64,000 nucleotides of DNA from Massilia varians (GTDB lineage Bacteria; Pseudomonadota; Gammaproteobacteria; Burkholderiales; Burkholderiaceae_D): NCBI RefSeq assembly GCF_027923905.1, contig NZ_AP026966.1:2171001-2235000 (forward strand). The letters are read 5' to 3'. Of this stretch, positions 1 through 7,432 are shown one piece after another (the first letter of the stretch is position 1; the number at the start of each line of letters is the position of its first letter). Made by a program: the position numbers and the translations under genes. Below the pieces are notes generated by a model that saw nothing but the letters and a program-made list of their open reading frames with translations, searched no databases and was not told the DNA's origin.

Positions 1-774
1 GTTGTACTGCGAGATGGCGCCGCAGATCACGATGCGCGCCTTCATGTTGATGTGGGTGAGGACGGTGTCCAGGATATCGCCGCCGACGTTGTCGAAGTAG
101 ACGTCCACCCCCTGCGGGCAGTGCTCCTTCAGGCCGGCGTGTACCGAACCGGCCTTGTAGTCGATGCAGGCGTCGAAGCCCAGCTGCTCGACCACGAAGC
201 GGCACTTCTCCTCGCCGCCGGCGATGCCGACCACGCGGCAGCCCATCTTCCTGGCCACCTGGCCGACCGTCATGCCGACCGCGCCGGCCGCGCCCGAGAC
301 CACCACGGTCTCGCCGGGCTTGGGCTGGCCCACCTCGCGCAGGCCGAAGAAGGCGGTCATGCCAGGCATGCCGAGCGCATTGAGCCAGGCCGTCGGCGGG
401 GCGATGCGCGGGTCGATCCTGGTGAAGGCGGCGGTCTTGTCGTCGGCCGGGCCGGACCAGTAGCGCTGCACGCCGGTGCCCCCGGCGACGACATCGCCCA
501 CCGCGAAGCGCGGCGAGCGCGAGGCAACCACCACGCCCAGGCCGCCGGCGCGCATCACCTCGCCGATCGCCACCGGCCGGATATACGACTTGCCCTCGTT
601 CATCCAGCCGCGCATGGCCGGGTCGAGCGACAGGTAGAGCACCTTGACGACGATGGCGCCTTCCGCCGGCTCGGGCACGGCTTCTTCATGGAACAGCCAG
701 TCCTCGTTGCGCGGCATGCCGAGCGGACGGGCGGCGAGGCGGAATTGCTGGTTCGGGGGGAAGGCATTGGTCAT
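1..774 (-). CDS. NADP-dependent oxidoreductase, MDR superfamily (partial, C-terminus cut by window edge)
   Basis: This is a zinc-free medium-chain dehydrogenase/reductase of the CurA/prostaglandin-reductase-like type, which reduces activated double bonds with NADPH. Reading from the ATG at 774 gives MTNAFPPNQQFRLAARPLG, the usual start of this family, followed by SLDPAMRGWM and then the nucleotide-binding segment VSGAAGAVGMTVGQVA with its glycine-rich turn. The last visible residues are ICGAISQYN, which normally lie about 80 residues before the C-terminus, so the window holds 258 of roughly 335-345 residues. The overlapping plus-strand open frame is a high-GC shadow. The family call is secure; the substrate is unknown. 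Confidence 0.85.
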   Translation of the reverse strand, partial: MTNAFPPNQQFRLAARPLGMPRNEDWLFHEEAVPEPAEGAIVVKVLYLSLDPAMRGWMNEGKSYIRPVAIGEVMRAGGLGVVVASRSPRFAVGDVVAGGTGVQRYWSGPADDKTAAFTRIDPRIAPPTAWLNALGMPGMTAFFGLREVGQPKPGETVVVSGAAGAVGMTVGQVARKMGCRVVGIAGGEEKCRFVVEQLGFDACIDYKAGSVHAGLKEHCPQGVDVYFDNVGGDILDTVLTHINMKARIVICGAISQYN

Positions 775-911
775 GAGAGGCTCCGCTGATCGAATAGTCA
801 ATATTGGCAGCGTGACTATACCGCTTCTCCCGCGCCGCTCCTATACCGGTAGCGTGCGGCGCGTGCGACAATAGTGGGCTTTTCCCGTCCCACGCAACCC
901 GAACACATTCT

Positions 912-1454
912 ATGGCTCTCAAGGCAACCATCTACAAGGCCGACCTGTCGATCGCCGACATGGACCGCAACTACTACGGCGACCACACCCTGACCATCGC
1001 GCGCCACCCGTCCGAAACCGACGAGCGCGTGATGATCCGGGTGCTGGCGTATGCCCTGCATGCGGACCCGGCGCTCGTCTTCACCAAGGACCTGTTCGAC
1101 GTCGAGGAGCCGGCCCTGTGGCAGAAGGACCTGACCGGCGCCATCCAGACCTGGATCGAGGTCGGGCAGCCGGACGAGAAGCGCCTGTTGAAGGCGGCGG
1201 GCCGCTCGGAGCAGGTGCTCGTGTACAGCTACAGCGCGACCAGTGACATCTGGTTCAGGGGCCTGGCCAACAAGATCGACCGGGCCAGGAACGTGGCGGT
1301 GGTGAACATCCCGAACGAGGCCAGCGTCCAGCTCGAGAAGATGGCCAAGCGCAACATGCAGCTGCAGTGCACGATCCAGGACGCCCAGGTGTGGCTGACC
1401 GACGGCGTCGACACCGTGCTGGTCGAGCGCGAATACCTGCGCGGCGGCCCGTGA
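912..1454 (+). CDS. YaeQ family protein
   Basis: The product has 180 residues, the usual YaeQ length. It starts MALKATIYKADLSIADMDR and carries the conserved YYGDHTLTIARHPSETDERVMIR segment early on and VWLTDG near the end. YaeQ proteins have a PD-(D/E)XK nuclease-like fold. The E. coli protein was once linked to RfaH function, but no biochemical activity is firmly established. The gene is followed after 40 bp by the PCu(A)C gene. A TATAAT hexamer at 1458-1463, just after the YaeQ stop, suggests the next gene may have its own promoter. Confidence 0.9.
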   Translation: MALKATIYKADLSIADMDRNYYGDHTLTIARHPSETDERVMIRVLAYALHADPALVFTKDLFDVEEPALWQKDLTGAIQTWIEVGQPDEKRLLKAAGRSEQVLVYSYSATSDIWFRGLANKIDRARNVAVVNIPNEASVQLEKMAKRNMQLQCTIQDAQVWLTDGVDTVLVEREYLRGGP

Positions 1455-1457
1455 CGC

Positions 1458-1463
1458 TATAAT
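1458..1463 (+). promoter_or_regulatory. Candidate -10 box ahead of the copper chaperone gene
   Basis: A perfect TATAAT lies between the YaeQ stop and the ATG at 1495. No convincing -35 hexamer sits 16-18 bp upstream, so this is a possible promoter only. Confidence 0.3.
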
Positions 1464-1494
1464 TCCCAGTCCACCCCACTTCACTTTCGTCGCC

Positions 1495-1944
1495 ATGAAA
1501 CATCGCATCCTCGCCTTCCTTGCCGGCAGCCTGCTGTCGGTTTCCGCGTTCGCCCAGGTAAGCGTGTCCGAACCCTGGATCCGCGCCACCGTGCCGGCCC
1601 AGAAGGTGACCGGCGCCTTCATGCGCGTGCAGTCGGCCGCGCCCGCGCGCCTGGTCGGCGTGCAGACCGAGGCCGCCGGCCGCGCCGAGCTGCACGAGAT
1701 GGCGATGGAAGGCCAGACCATGCGCATGCGCCGCGTGGATGCGATCGAGCTGCCGGCCGGCAAGCCGGTCAACCTGGCCAGCGGCGGCTACCACATCATG
1801 CTGATGGACCTGAAGCGCCAGATGAAGGAAGGGGAGAGCGTCGAGCTGACCCTGCAGGTACAGGACGCGGCGGGCAAGCGCCAGGACGTCAAGGTCAACG
1901 TGCCGGTGCGGCCCCTCGGCCACAGCGCCCACGCCGGACATTGA
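1495..1944 (+). CDS. PCu(A)C-type periplasmic copper chaperone
   Basis: The 149-residue product has a signal peptide ending in SVSAFA, then a compact DUF461/PCu(A)C domain. The family's Cu(I) ligands are visible: His and Met in LHEMAMEGQTMRMR, followed about 25 residues later by GGYHIMLMDLK. The C-terminus ends in a short His-containing tail, GHSAHAGH, which could add metal ligands. Proteins of this family deliver copper to cytochrome c oxidase in the periplasm, usually with Sco1. No Sco or copper exporter gene lies nearby. Confidence 0.88.
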   Translation: MKHRILAFLAGSLLSVSAFAQVSVSEPWIRATVPAQKVTGAFMRVQSAAPARLVGVQTEAAGRAELHEMAMEGQTMRMRRVDAIELPAGKPVNLASGGYHIMLMDLKRQMKEGESVELTLQVQDAAGKRQDVKVNVPVRPLGHSAHAGH

Positions 1945-1986
1945 CGATCCCGATGGCCGGCCGCGCCGGCCATCGGCCGGGCCCGC

Positions 1987-2775
1987 TCAGCGCGGCGCCG
2001 CCGCGATCCGGCGCGCATCCCCCGAGCCCACCACCGACTTGCTGACGCGCGGGTCGCCGTAGTAGTTGACGTCGCCCGAACCGGCGATGGTCATGCTCAG
2101 CTCGTGGCGCGCCCACACCGTCGCTTCTCCCGAGCCGGCCACGCTGATGCTGGCGTTGTCGGCCTGCACCCGGCCCATGTCCACGGTGCCCGAGCCGCCG
2201 ATCGACACCGACAGCTTGCGCGCCTGGCCGCCGCCTGCCTTGAAGTCGCCGCTGCCGCCCAGCGTGACCGAGACCGACTCGCTGTCCAGCTGGCGTACAT
2301 TGATCTCGCCCGAGCCGCCCAGGTCGATGTTCAGGCGCGGCGCGCGCAGCAGGTCGGCATCGACCGAACCCGAGCCGCCCAGCGCCAGGCGCTCGATCTG
2401 GCGGGCGTTGACGACGATCTTCAGGTTCCTGGTGCGCAGATTCAGGTTGCGCCTGGCCGGGCGGATCTTCAGGGTGCCGTTCTCCACCACCGTCTCGATC
2501 AGCGGCAGCACGTTGTCGTCGGTTTCGATCGTGACGCCTTCGCTGTCGCCCATGCGCAGCTCCAGCTTGCCCGGCACTTCGAGGGCCAGGCCGGTGAAGT
2601 GCGCCACCTGGCGCGCCTGGCGCTTGATGCTGCCGTTGCCCTCGACGCGCTCGCCGCCGAAGGACCAGCTGGCCGCCACCGAGGGGGCGGCGGCGCCGGC
2701 AAGCAGGCCGGCCACCAGGGTCGAAAGCAGCATGGCGCGCCGGATGCCGGCCGGGCGGGAAGAGGTCTTGGTCAT
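1987..2775 (-). CDS. Secreted head GIN domain protein (DUF2807)
   Basis: The 262-residue product has an N-terminal signal peptide (TM stretch AMLLSTLVAGLLAGAAA) followed by a repetitive beta-structured region. Motifs of the type GGSGSVDA, GGSGEINV, GGSGDFKA, GGSGTVDM, AGSGEATV and AGSGDVNYYG recur about every 20 residues from residue 135 onward. This is typical of the head GIN/DUF2807 domain, predicted to form a right-handed beta-solenoid, with a putative cell-envelope or adhesive role. The partner is unknown. It is convergent with the copper chaperone gene. Confidence 0.85.
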   Translation of the reverse strand: MTKTSSRPAGIRRAMLLSTLVAGLLAGAAAPSVAASWSFGGERVEGNGSIKRQARQVAHFTGLALEVPGKLELRMGDSEGVTIETDDNVLPLIETVVENGTLKIRPARRNLNLRTRNLKIVVNARQIERLALGGSGSVDADLLRAPRLNIDLGGSGEINVRQLDSESVSVTLGGSGDFKAGGGQARKLSVSIGGSGTVDMGRVQADNASISVAGSGEATVWARHELSMTIAGSGDVNYYGDPRVSKSVVGSGDARRIAAAPR

Positions 2776-2992
2776 TGCTTGTCTCCTGTTGAAGCGTTTG
2801 TCGATGCGGCCATCCTAGGCAAAGGCCGGGCAGGGCGCATCCGGGATGCGACGAAGCGCAGGGTCCACCGTCCAGAATGCACCCAGGCGGGACAGGCCGT
2901 CACACGCCCTGCGCCGTGCGTCGCTATCCCGAACGCCCGGATTGCACTAGAATCGTGCGCTTTTTGCCGGTGTGCAGCCGGTGGAGCGCGCA

Positions 2993-3466
2993 ATGAACCT
3001 GATTTTCCTCCTGATGGCCTTCTGCGTCGGCATGGCCATGTCGATCCAGGCGGCCGTGAATACCCAACTGGCCGCATCGATCGGCGCCAACTCGGTGGTC
3101 GCCGCCCTGGTCTCCTTTGCCTGCGGCACCATCGTGCTGGCCGGGGTCGCGCTCTCGCGCGGCGGCCTGGGCCCGACCTTGGCGGCCCTGTCCGGCCAGC
3201 CGTTATGGAAGTTCGCGGGCGGCTTCCTGGGGGCCGCTTTCGTGTTCGGCACGGTGTTCCTGGCGCCGCGCATCGGCCTGCTGAGCCTGATCGTGCTGGT
3301 GATCGCCGGCCAGCTGATCACCTCGATGGCGATCGACCACTTCGGGCTGGTCAACATGGCAATGCGCAAGGTGTCGGGCGTGCGGGTGCTGGGCGCCTGC
3401 ATCGTCGCGCTGGGCGTGGCCGTCACCCTGTTTGGCGACCGCATCCTGGCCGGCCTGCGTCACTGA
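2993..3466 (+). CDS. YdcZ-type DMT family transporter (DUF606)
   Basis: The product is a small, very hydrophobic protein of about 157 residues with four to five predicted membrane segments. It starts MNLIFLLMAFCVGMAMSIQ, continues with the family-typical QAAVNTQLA motif, and ends VALGVAVTLFGDRILAGL. It belongs to the small drug/metabolite transporter group represented by YdcZ. I chose the ATG at 2993 over the in-frame one at 2972 because family members begin with the membrane helix. The substrate is unknown. Confidence 0.85.
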   Translation: MNLIFLLMAFCVGMAMSIQAAVNTQLAASIGANSVVAALVSFACGTIVLAGVALSRGGLGPTLAALSGQPLWKFAGGFLGAAFVFGTVFLAPRIGLLSLIVLVIAGQLITSMAIDHFGLVNMAMRKVSGVRVLGACIVALGVAVTLFGDRILAGLRH

Positions 3467-3547
3467 GCGCACGCCTCGGTTCCCGCGGCTGGCGTCTTGA
3501 CGCCATTGGCGTAAGATAGGCGCCTGGCCGCTACCAAGGACAGCCCC

Positions 3548-4024
3548 ATGTTCGCGAGCAAGGCCGCCGATGGGCGCAGCGCCGGGCACCCGTATGCCAT
3601 CACGCTGCTGCTCGTGGCGCTGTGCGCGTTCAGTCAATATGAAGGGCGCCACGTGTTCGGCCAGCGCGCCCCGCTGGGCCTGCTGTACCTGCCGGTCATG
3701 GCCAGCGCCATCCTGGGCGGCTTGCGCCCGGCGGTGCTGGCCTCGGTACTGTCGCTGCTGCTCTCGCCGCTGCTGGTGGCGCCGGAGTTCACCTTCATCA
3801 TCGCACGCCCGCAAGATGTCGGCGCCATCCTGGTACTGGCCATGGTCTGCCTGTTCACCTGCGCCATGGCGGCCGTGCTGGAGCGCTCGGAGAACAAGGC
3901 GCGCGCCTACCTGGCCGACCTGCAGGGCAGGGAGCATACCTGCGTGCCCTGCTCGGGGCCTCGGTCCACGCCATGCTCGGCACCGGCCAGGACGGCCGGA
4001 TCCAGTTCGCCAGCGACTCGGTAG
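3548..4024 (+). pseudogene. N-terminal part of a DUF4118-PAS-GGDEF-EAL protein, separated by a frameshift
   Basis: This frame encodes a hydrophobic DUF4118-like sensor segment: MFASKAADGRSAGHPYAITL, then membrane stretches including LLLVALCAFSQY and GAILVLAMVCLFTCAMAAVL. It ends in the linker ERSENKARAYLADLQGRE. After codon 3932-3934 the frame turns into low-quality sequence and stops at 4024. Reading from 3934 in the next frame gives AYLRALLGASVHAMLGTGQDG, which joins smoothly to the downstream PAS-GGDEF-EAL gene. One missing G near 3931-3934 explains the break. The two pieces together would give about 690 residues. Confidence 0.7.
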
Positions 4025-5616
4025 CGCGCCTGTTCGACTTCGCGCCGCAGGCACTGATCGGCCAGTCCTACGAGGTGCTGGTCGTGAACGGCCTGCGCCA
4101 GATCAGGGGCGGCGGGCTGGACAACCTGTTCCACAGCGGCGCCGTGGGGCCGGTCGGCGAGATCCAGGAGATCGAGTGCCGCCGCCGGGACGGCAGCCTG
4201 TTCCCGGCCGAAGCCAGTCTGGCGCTCGCCGACGTGCCGGGCGGGCGCCTGGTGGTCAGCCATATCGCCGACATCAGCGAACGGCGCGAAGCCGAGCGCC
4301 GGGTCCTGCACGCGGCCCGCCACGATCCGCTCACCGGCCTGCCCAACCGGGCGCTGGTCTATGAGCTGGGCGCGCAGCTGCTGGCCTCGGCCAAGCGCCA
4401 CGGCGACCGCATCGCCATCCTGTTCTTCGACCTCGACCGCTTCAAGCCGATCAACGACACCTACGGGCACACGATCGGCGACCGGATGCTGCAGCAGGTC
4501 GGGCAGCGCCTGAAGGACGGCTTGCGCGGCAACGACCTGGTCGGCCGGCTGGGCGGCGACGAATTCGTCGCCATCCTGGCCGATATCCGCACCGACGATG
4601 CGGTGCTGCACATGGCCACCCAGCTGCTGCATGCCCTGCGCGAACCCTACCGCATCGACACGCTCGACCTGAAGACCTCGCCCAGCATCGGCATCAGCAT
4701 CTACCCGGAAGACGGCGACGAACTCGACACGCTGATCCGCCATGCCGATGCGGCGATGTACCATGCCAAGAACGCCGGCCGCAACCGCTGTCAGTTCTTC
4801 ACCCAGGAAATCTACCTGCACGCGCGGCAGACCTTCGACCTCGAGCAGCGGCTGCGCCACAGCATCGCCGACAGCGACTTCGAGCTGCTCTACCAGCCCT
4901 TCATCGACCTGGGGCACAAGCGCTTCGTTGGCGTGGAGGCGCTGCTGCGCTGGCGCGACGGCGCCACCTCGGCCGGCGCGCAGGAGCGCTTCATCGCCGC
5001 CGCCGAGCGGACCGGCCTGATCACGGTGCTGGGTGACTGGGTGCTGCAGGAAGCCTGCCGCCAGCACGAAAAATGGCGCAACCTGGGCTTGCCCTCTATC
5101 CGCATCGCGGTCAACGTCTCGGCGGTGCAGTTCCGCGAGAAGAATTTCAGCGAGCGCGCCGCCGCCATCATCCGGCGCAGCGGCATCCACCCCTCCTGCA
5201 TCGAGTTCGAGGTAACCGAGAGCGCCGTGATGAGCGACGTGGAAGATGCGGCGAAGATGCTGGAACGGCTCAAGGGAGACGGCGTCAGCATCGCGCTGGA
5301 CGACTTCGGCACCGGTTATTCCAGCCTGAGCTACCTGTCCCAGTTCCCCATCAACAAGCTCAAGATCGACCGGTCCTTCATCCACAACATCGATACCGAT
5401 TCGCGCTCGCTGCCCATCGCCGAGACCGTGATCGCGCTCGGCAAGAAGCTGGGCATGACGGTGATCGCCGAAGGCATCGAATCGCAGGCCGGCATCAAGC
5501 TGCTGGCGGACATCGGCTGCGACCTGGGACAGGGTTTCTTCATCAGCAAGCCGGTACGGCCGGACAAGCTGGTCGACTGGTACTACCAGGCGCAATACAA
5601 GCACCTGTTTGTCTAA
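3973..5616 (+). CDS. PAS-GGDEF-EAL cyclic-di-GMP signalling protein (C-terminal part of the frameshifted gene)
   Basis: The 547 residues from the ATG at 3973 hold a PAS domain (residues about 5-110), a GGDEF domain (about 115-280) and an EAL domain (about 295-545). The GGDEF signature reads GGDEF in GRLGGDEFVAIL, with DLDRFKPINDTYGH before it, so diguanylate cyclase activity is plausible. The EAL domain has EALLRW instead of E-A-L-x-R-W, plus NVSAVQF, DDFGTGYSSLSYL and EGIE, the residues expected of an active phosphodiesterase. The native start is probably at 3548; a single-base frameshift at about 3934 removes the membrane sensor from this frame. If the frameshift is real, only a soluble product could be made from this frame. 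Confidence 0.8.
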   Translation: MLGTGQDGRIQFASDSVARLFDFAPQALIGQSYEVLVVNGLRQIRGGGLDNLFHSGAVGPVGEIQEIECRRRDGSLFPAEASLALADVPGGRLVVSHIADISERREAERRVLHAARHDPLTGLPNRALVYELGAQLLASAKRHGDRIAILFFDLDRFKPINDTYGHTIGDRMLQQVGQRLKDGLRGNDLVGRLGGDEFVAILADIRTDDAVLHMATQLLHALREPYRIDTLDLKTSPSIGISIYPEDGDELDTLIRHADAAMYHAKNAGRNRCQFFTQEIYLHARQTFDLEQRLRHSIADSDFELLYQPFIDLGHKRFVGVEALLRWRDGATSAGAQERFIAAAERTGLITVLGDWVLQEACRQHEKWRNLGLPSIRIAVNVSAVQFREKNFSERAAAIIRRSGIHPSCIEFEVTESAVMSDVEDAAKMLERLKGDGVSIALDDFGTGYSSLSYLSQFPINKLKIDRSFIHNIDTDSRSLPIAETVIALGKKLGMTVIAEGIESQAGIKLLADIGCDLGQGFFISKPVRPDKLVDWYYQAQYKHLFV

Positions 5617-5683
5617 GTTGCAAGCTGGTATCACCTCGAACATCTTTATTTCAGATTTGCAATCTTTTTGCGATGCATGGTTC

Positions 5684-5689
5684 TATAAT
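5684..5689 (+). promoter_or_regulatory. Candidate -10 box for the PilT-like ATPase gene
   Basis: A perfect TATAAT lies 38 bp before the ATG at 5727, in an AT-rich stretch unlike its surroundings. The matching -35 region is weak. A small inverted repeat, AGATT-TGC-AATCT, lies just upstream at about 5654-5666. Confidence 0.4.
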
Positions 5690-5726
5690 GTCCGGCACTG
5701 TTTAACTTTTGCCACGTGCCGGTCAG

Positions 5727-6848
5727 ATGGAATATCACCAGTCCTCGCAGATTCCTATCCTGTCGTACATCGAGAACGAAGACCACCCGGTATTCGGTAC
5801 CCTGGTCGAGCAGATCCTGCACCTGCTGAATTCGCGCCTGGTGTTCTCGGACATCATCATCCACCAGAACAGTCCGCTGATGCTGCGCCAGCCCAAGGGC
5901 CTGGTGGCGGTGACGGATTCGCCGATCACCAAGGAAGAGCTGGAGGAATTCTTCGACGTCATCGAGCCGAACTGGGCCGAGCGCATCGCGGTCCGCGCCT
6001 TCGATCGCTCGATCGACCTGCACACGGCGCGCATCCGCGCCAACTGCTTCAGCTTCCAGGGCAAGAAGCGCCTGGGCTGCGTGATCCGGCGCTTCCCGAA
6101 GGAGCCGCTGGCGCTGTCCGAACTGGGCCTGTGGCCGGACGAGCAGGAATTCGCCCGCCTGGCCAGCGGCCTGGTCCTGATCATCGGCGATACGTGTCAA
6201 GGCAAGTCCACCACGATCGCCTCGATGATCGACGAGATCAACAAGCAGCGCTCGGGCCACATCATCACCATCGAAGACCCGGTCGAAACCCTGATCCCGC
6301 AGCGCAAGTGCATCATCACCCAGCGCGAAGTAGGCGAGGACGCCGACGTGGCCAGCTACTACCTGGGCGCGCTCGACGCGCTGCGCGAGCGCCCGGACGT
6401 GATCGTGATCGGCGAGATCCGCGACGCCGAGACGGCGCAGGAAGCCCTGGCCCTGGCCGAATCCGGCCCGCTGGTGCTGGCCACCCTGCATGCGCGCTCG
6501 ACCGAGCTGGGCCTGCAGAAGATGCTGCGCCTGCTCGGCAATTCGGAAGCCCAGTCGCAGGCCCTGGCGCACGCCCTGCGCGGCGTGCTGTGCCAGGCGC
6601 TGCTGCCATCGAGGGAGGGCAACCACTACCACCTGGCGACCGAATGCCTGACTCCCAGCGCGGCCGTGACGCGCATGCTGGAAGCGGGCGACGTCGGGGC
6701 GATTCGCGCCCACATGAACGCGGGCCGCGATCCGGGCTGCCACACCATGAACGCCTCGCTCGAAGGACTGCTGGCGGCGCACAAGGTGCGGGTGGAGGAT
6801 GCGCGCAACGCCACCACCGACCGGGTGGGCTTCGCCGACATGGTCTAA
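5727..6848 (+). CDS. PilT/PilU-type ATPase
   Basis: The 373-residue product belongs to the secretion/retraction ATPases of type IV pili, which hydrolyse ATP as hexamers at the inner membrane. It has the N-terminal domain (LLNSRLVFSDIIIH), a Walker A loop GDTCQGKST, ITIEDPVETLIP (Asp box), the Walker B/His-box region IGEIRDAETAQEAL, and LATLHARST. PilT normally reads GPTGSGKST at the loop, so Gly-Lys-Ser-Thr is kept but the middle is unusual. The C-terminal segment, including MNASLEGLL, resembles PilU more than PilT. No other pilus genes are near; the neighbour is a c-di-GMP protein. The ATG at 5727 is preferred over the TTG at 5709. Confidence 0.82.
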   Translation: MEYHQSSQIPILSYIENEDHPVFGTLVEQILHLLNSRLVFSDIIIHQNSPLMLRQPKGLVAVTDSPITKEELEEFFDVIEPNWAERIAVRAFDRSIDLHTARIRANCFSFQGKKRLGCVIRRFPKEPLALSELGLWPDEQEFARLASGLVLIIGDTCQGKSTTIASMIDEINKQRSGHIITIEDPVETLIPQRKCIITQREVGEDADVASYYLGALDALRERPDVIVIGEIRDAETAQEALALAESGPLVLATLHARSTELGLQKMLRLLGNSEAQSQALAHALRGVLCQALLPSREGNHYHLATECLTPSAAVTRMLEAGDVGAIRAHMNAGRDPGCHTMNASLEGLLAAHKVRVEDARNATTDRVGFADMV

Positions 6849-6910
6849 GCGCCGGCGCCGGGCGCTTTCCGCTATAGTCGGCTGCACGGACGTGGACCAC
6901 AGGAGGGCGC

Positions 6911-7426
6911 TTGCGACAATTTCTGGTTCTTGCAGCGATGGTACTGGCCAGCGCATGCACGGAGCGCGCCCCGGCGCCTGCCCCGCTGCCTGCCGCTGAG
7001 GCGCCGCGCCTGAGCGCGACCGGTGTCGGCCCGATCCGCTTCGGCATGCCGCTCGCGCAGGCGCAAGCCGTGGCCGGCAAGGCCAGCCTGCCCGAGTCCT
7101 TCGATCCCGCCTGCAGCATGGTGCGCTTCGCCGCGCTGCCCGGACTGCGCTTCATGGTCGAGAACGGCACCGTCACGCGCGCCGACGCCGACCCCGGCAT
7201 CCCGAACGTGCTCGGCCTGGCGGTCGGCGATACGCTCGCCCAGGTGCGGGCACGCCATCCCGGCGCGCAGCTGGCGCCCCACAAGTACGTGGAGAATGGC
7301 CATACCATCAGCATTCCCAGCGCCGACGGCGAAGCCGCCATCGTGCTGGAAGAGGAGGGCGGCAGGCTCACCAACATACGCGCCGGCCGCCAGCCGGCGG
7401 TCGGCTATGTCGAGACCTGCGGATGA
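6911..7426 (+). CDS. Small putative lipoprotein of unknown function
   Basis: I do not recognise the family with certainty. The 171-residue product starts MRQFLVLAAMVLASAC, a lipoprotein signal with the lipobox cysteine at residue 16. An Ala/Pro linker follows, then a compact domain with the motif GVGPIRFGMPLAQAQAV, repeated in weaker form as GLAVGDTLAQVRARHPGAQ, as in small periplasmic proteins of this type. The start is a TTG, chosen because a strong AGGAGG ribosome site lies at 6901-6906 with 4 bp spacing and because it gives an intact lipoprotein signal. It is convergent with the M16 peptidase. Confidence 0.7.
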   Translation: MRQFLVLAAMVLASACTERAPAPAPLPAAEAPRLSATGVGPIRFGMPLAQAQAVAGKASLPESFDPACSMVRFAALPGLRFMVENGTVTRADADPGIPNVLGLAVGDTLAQVRARHPGAQLAPHKYVENGHTISIPSADGEAAIVLEEEGGRLTNIRAGRQPAVGYVETCG

Positions 7427-7432
7427 AGCTGA

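Noticed and set aside
52..789. A plus-strand open frame at the left edge
   Set aside because: The minus strand encodes a recognisable MDR oxidoreductase over the same region.
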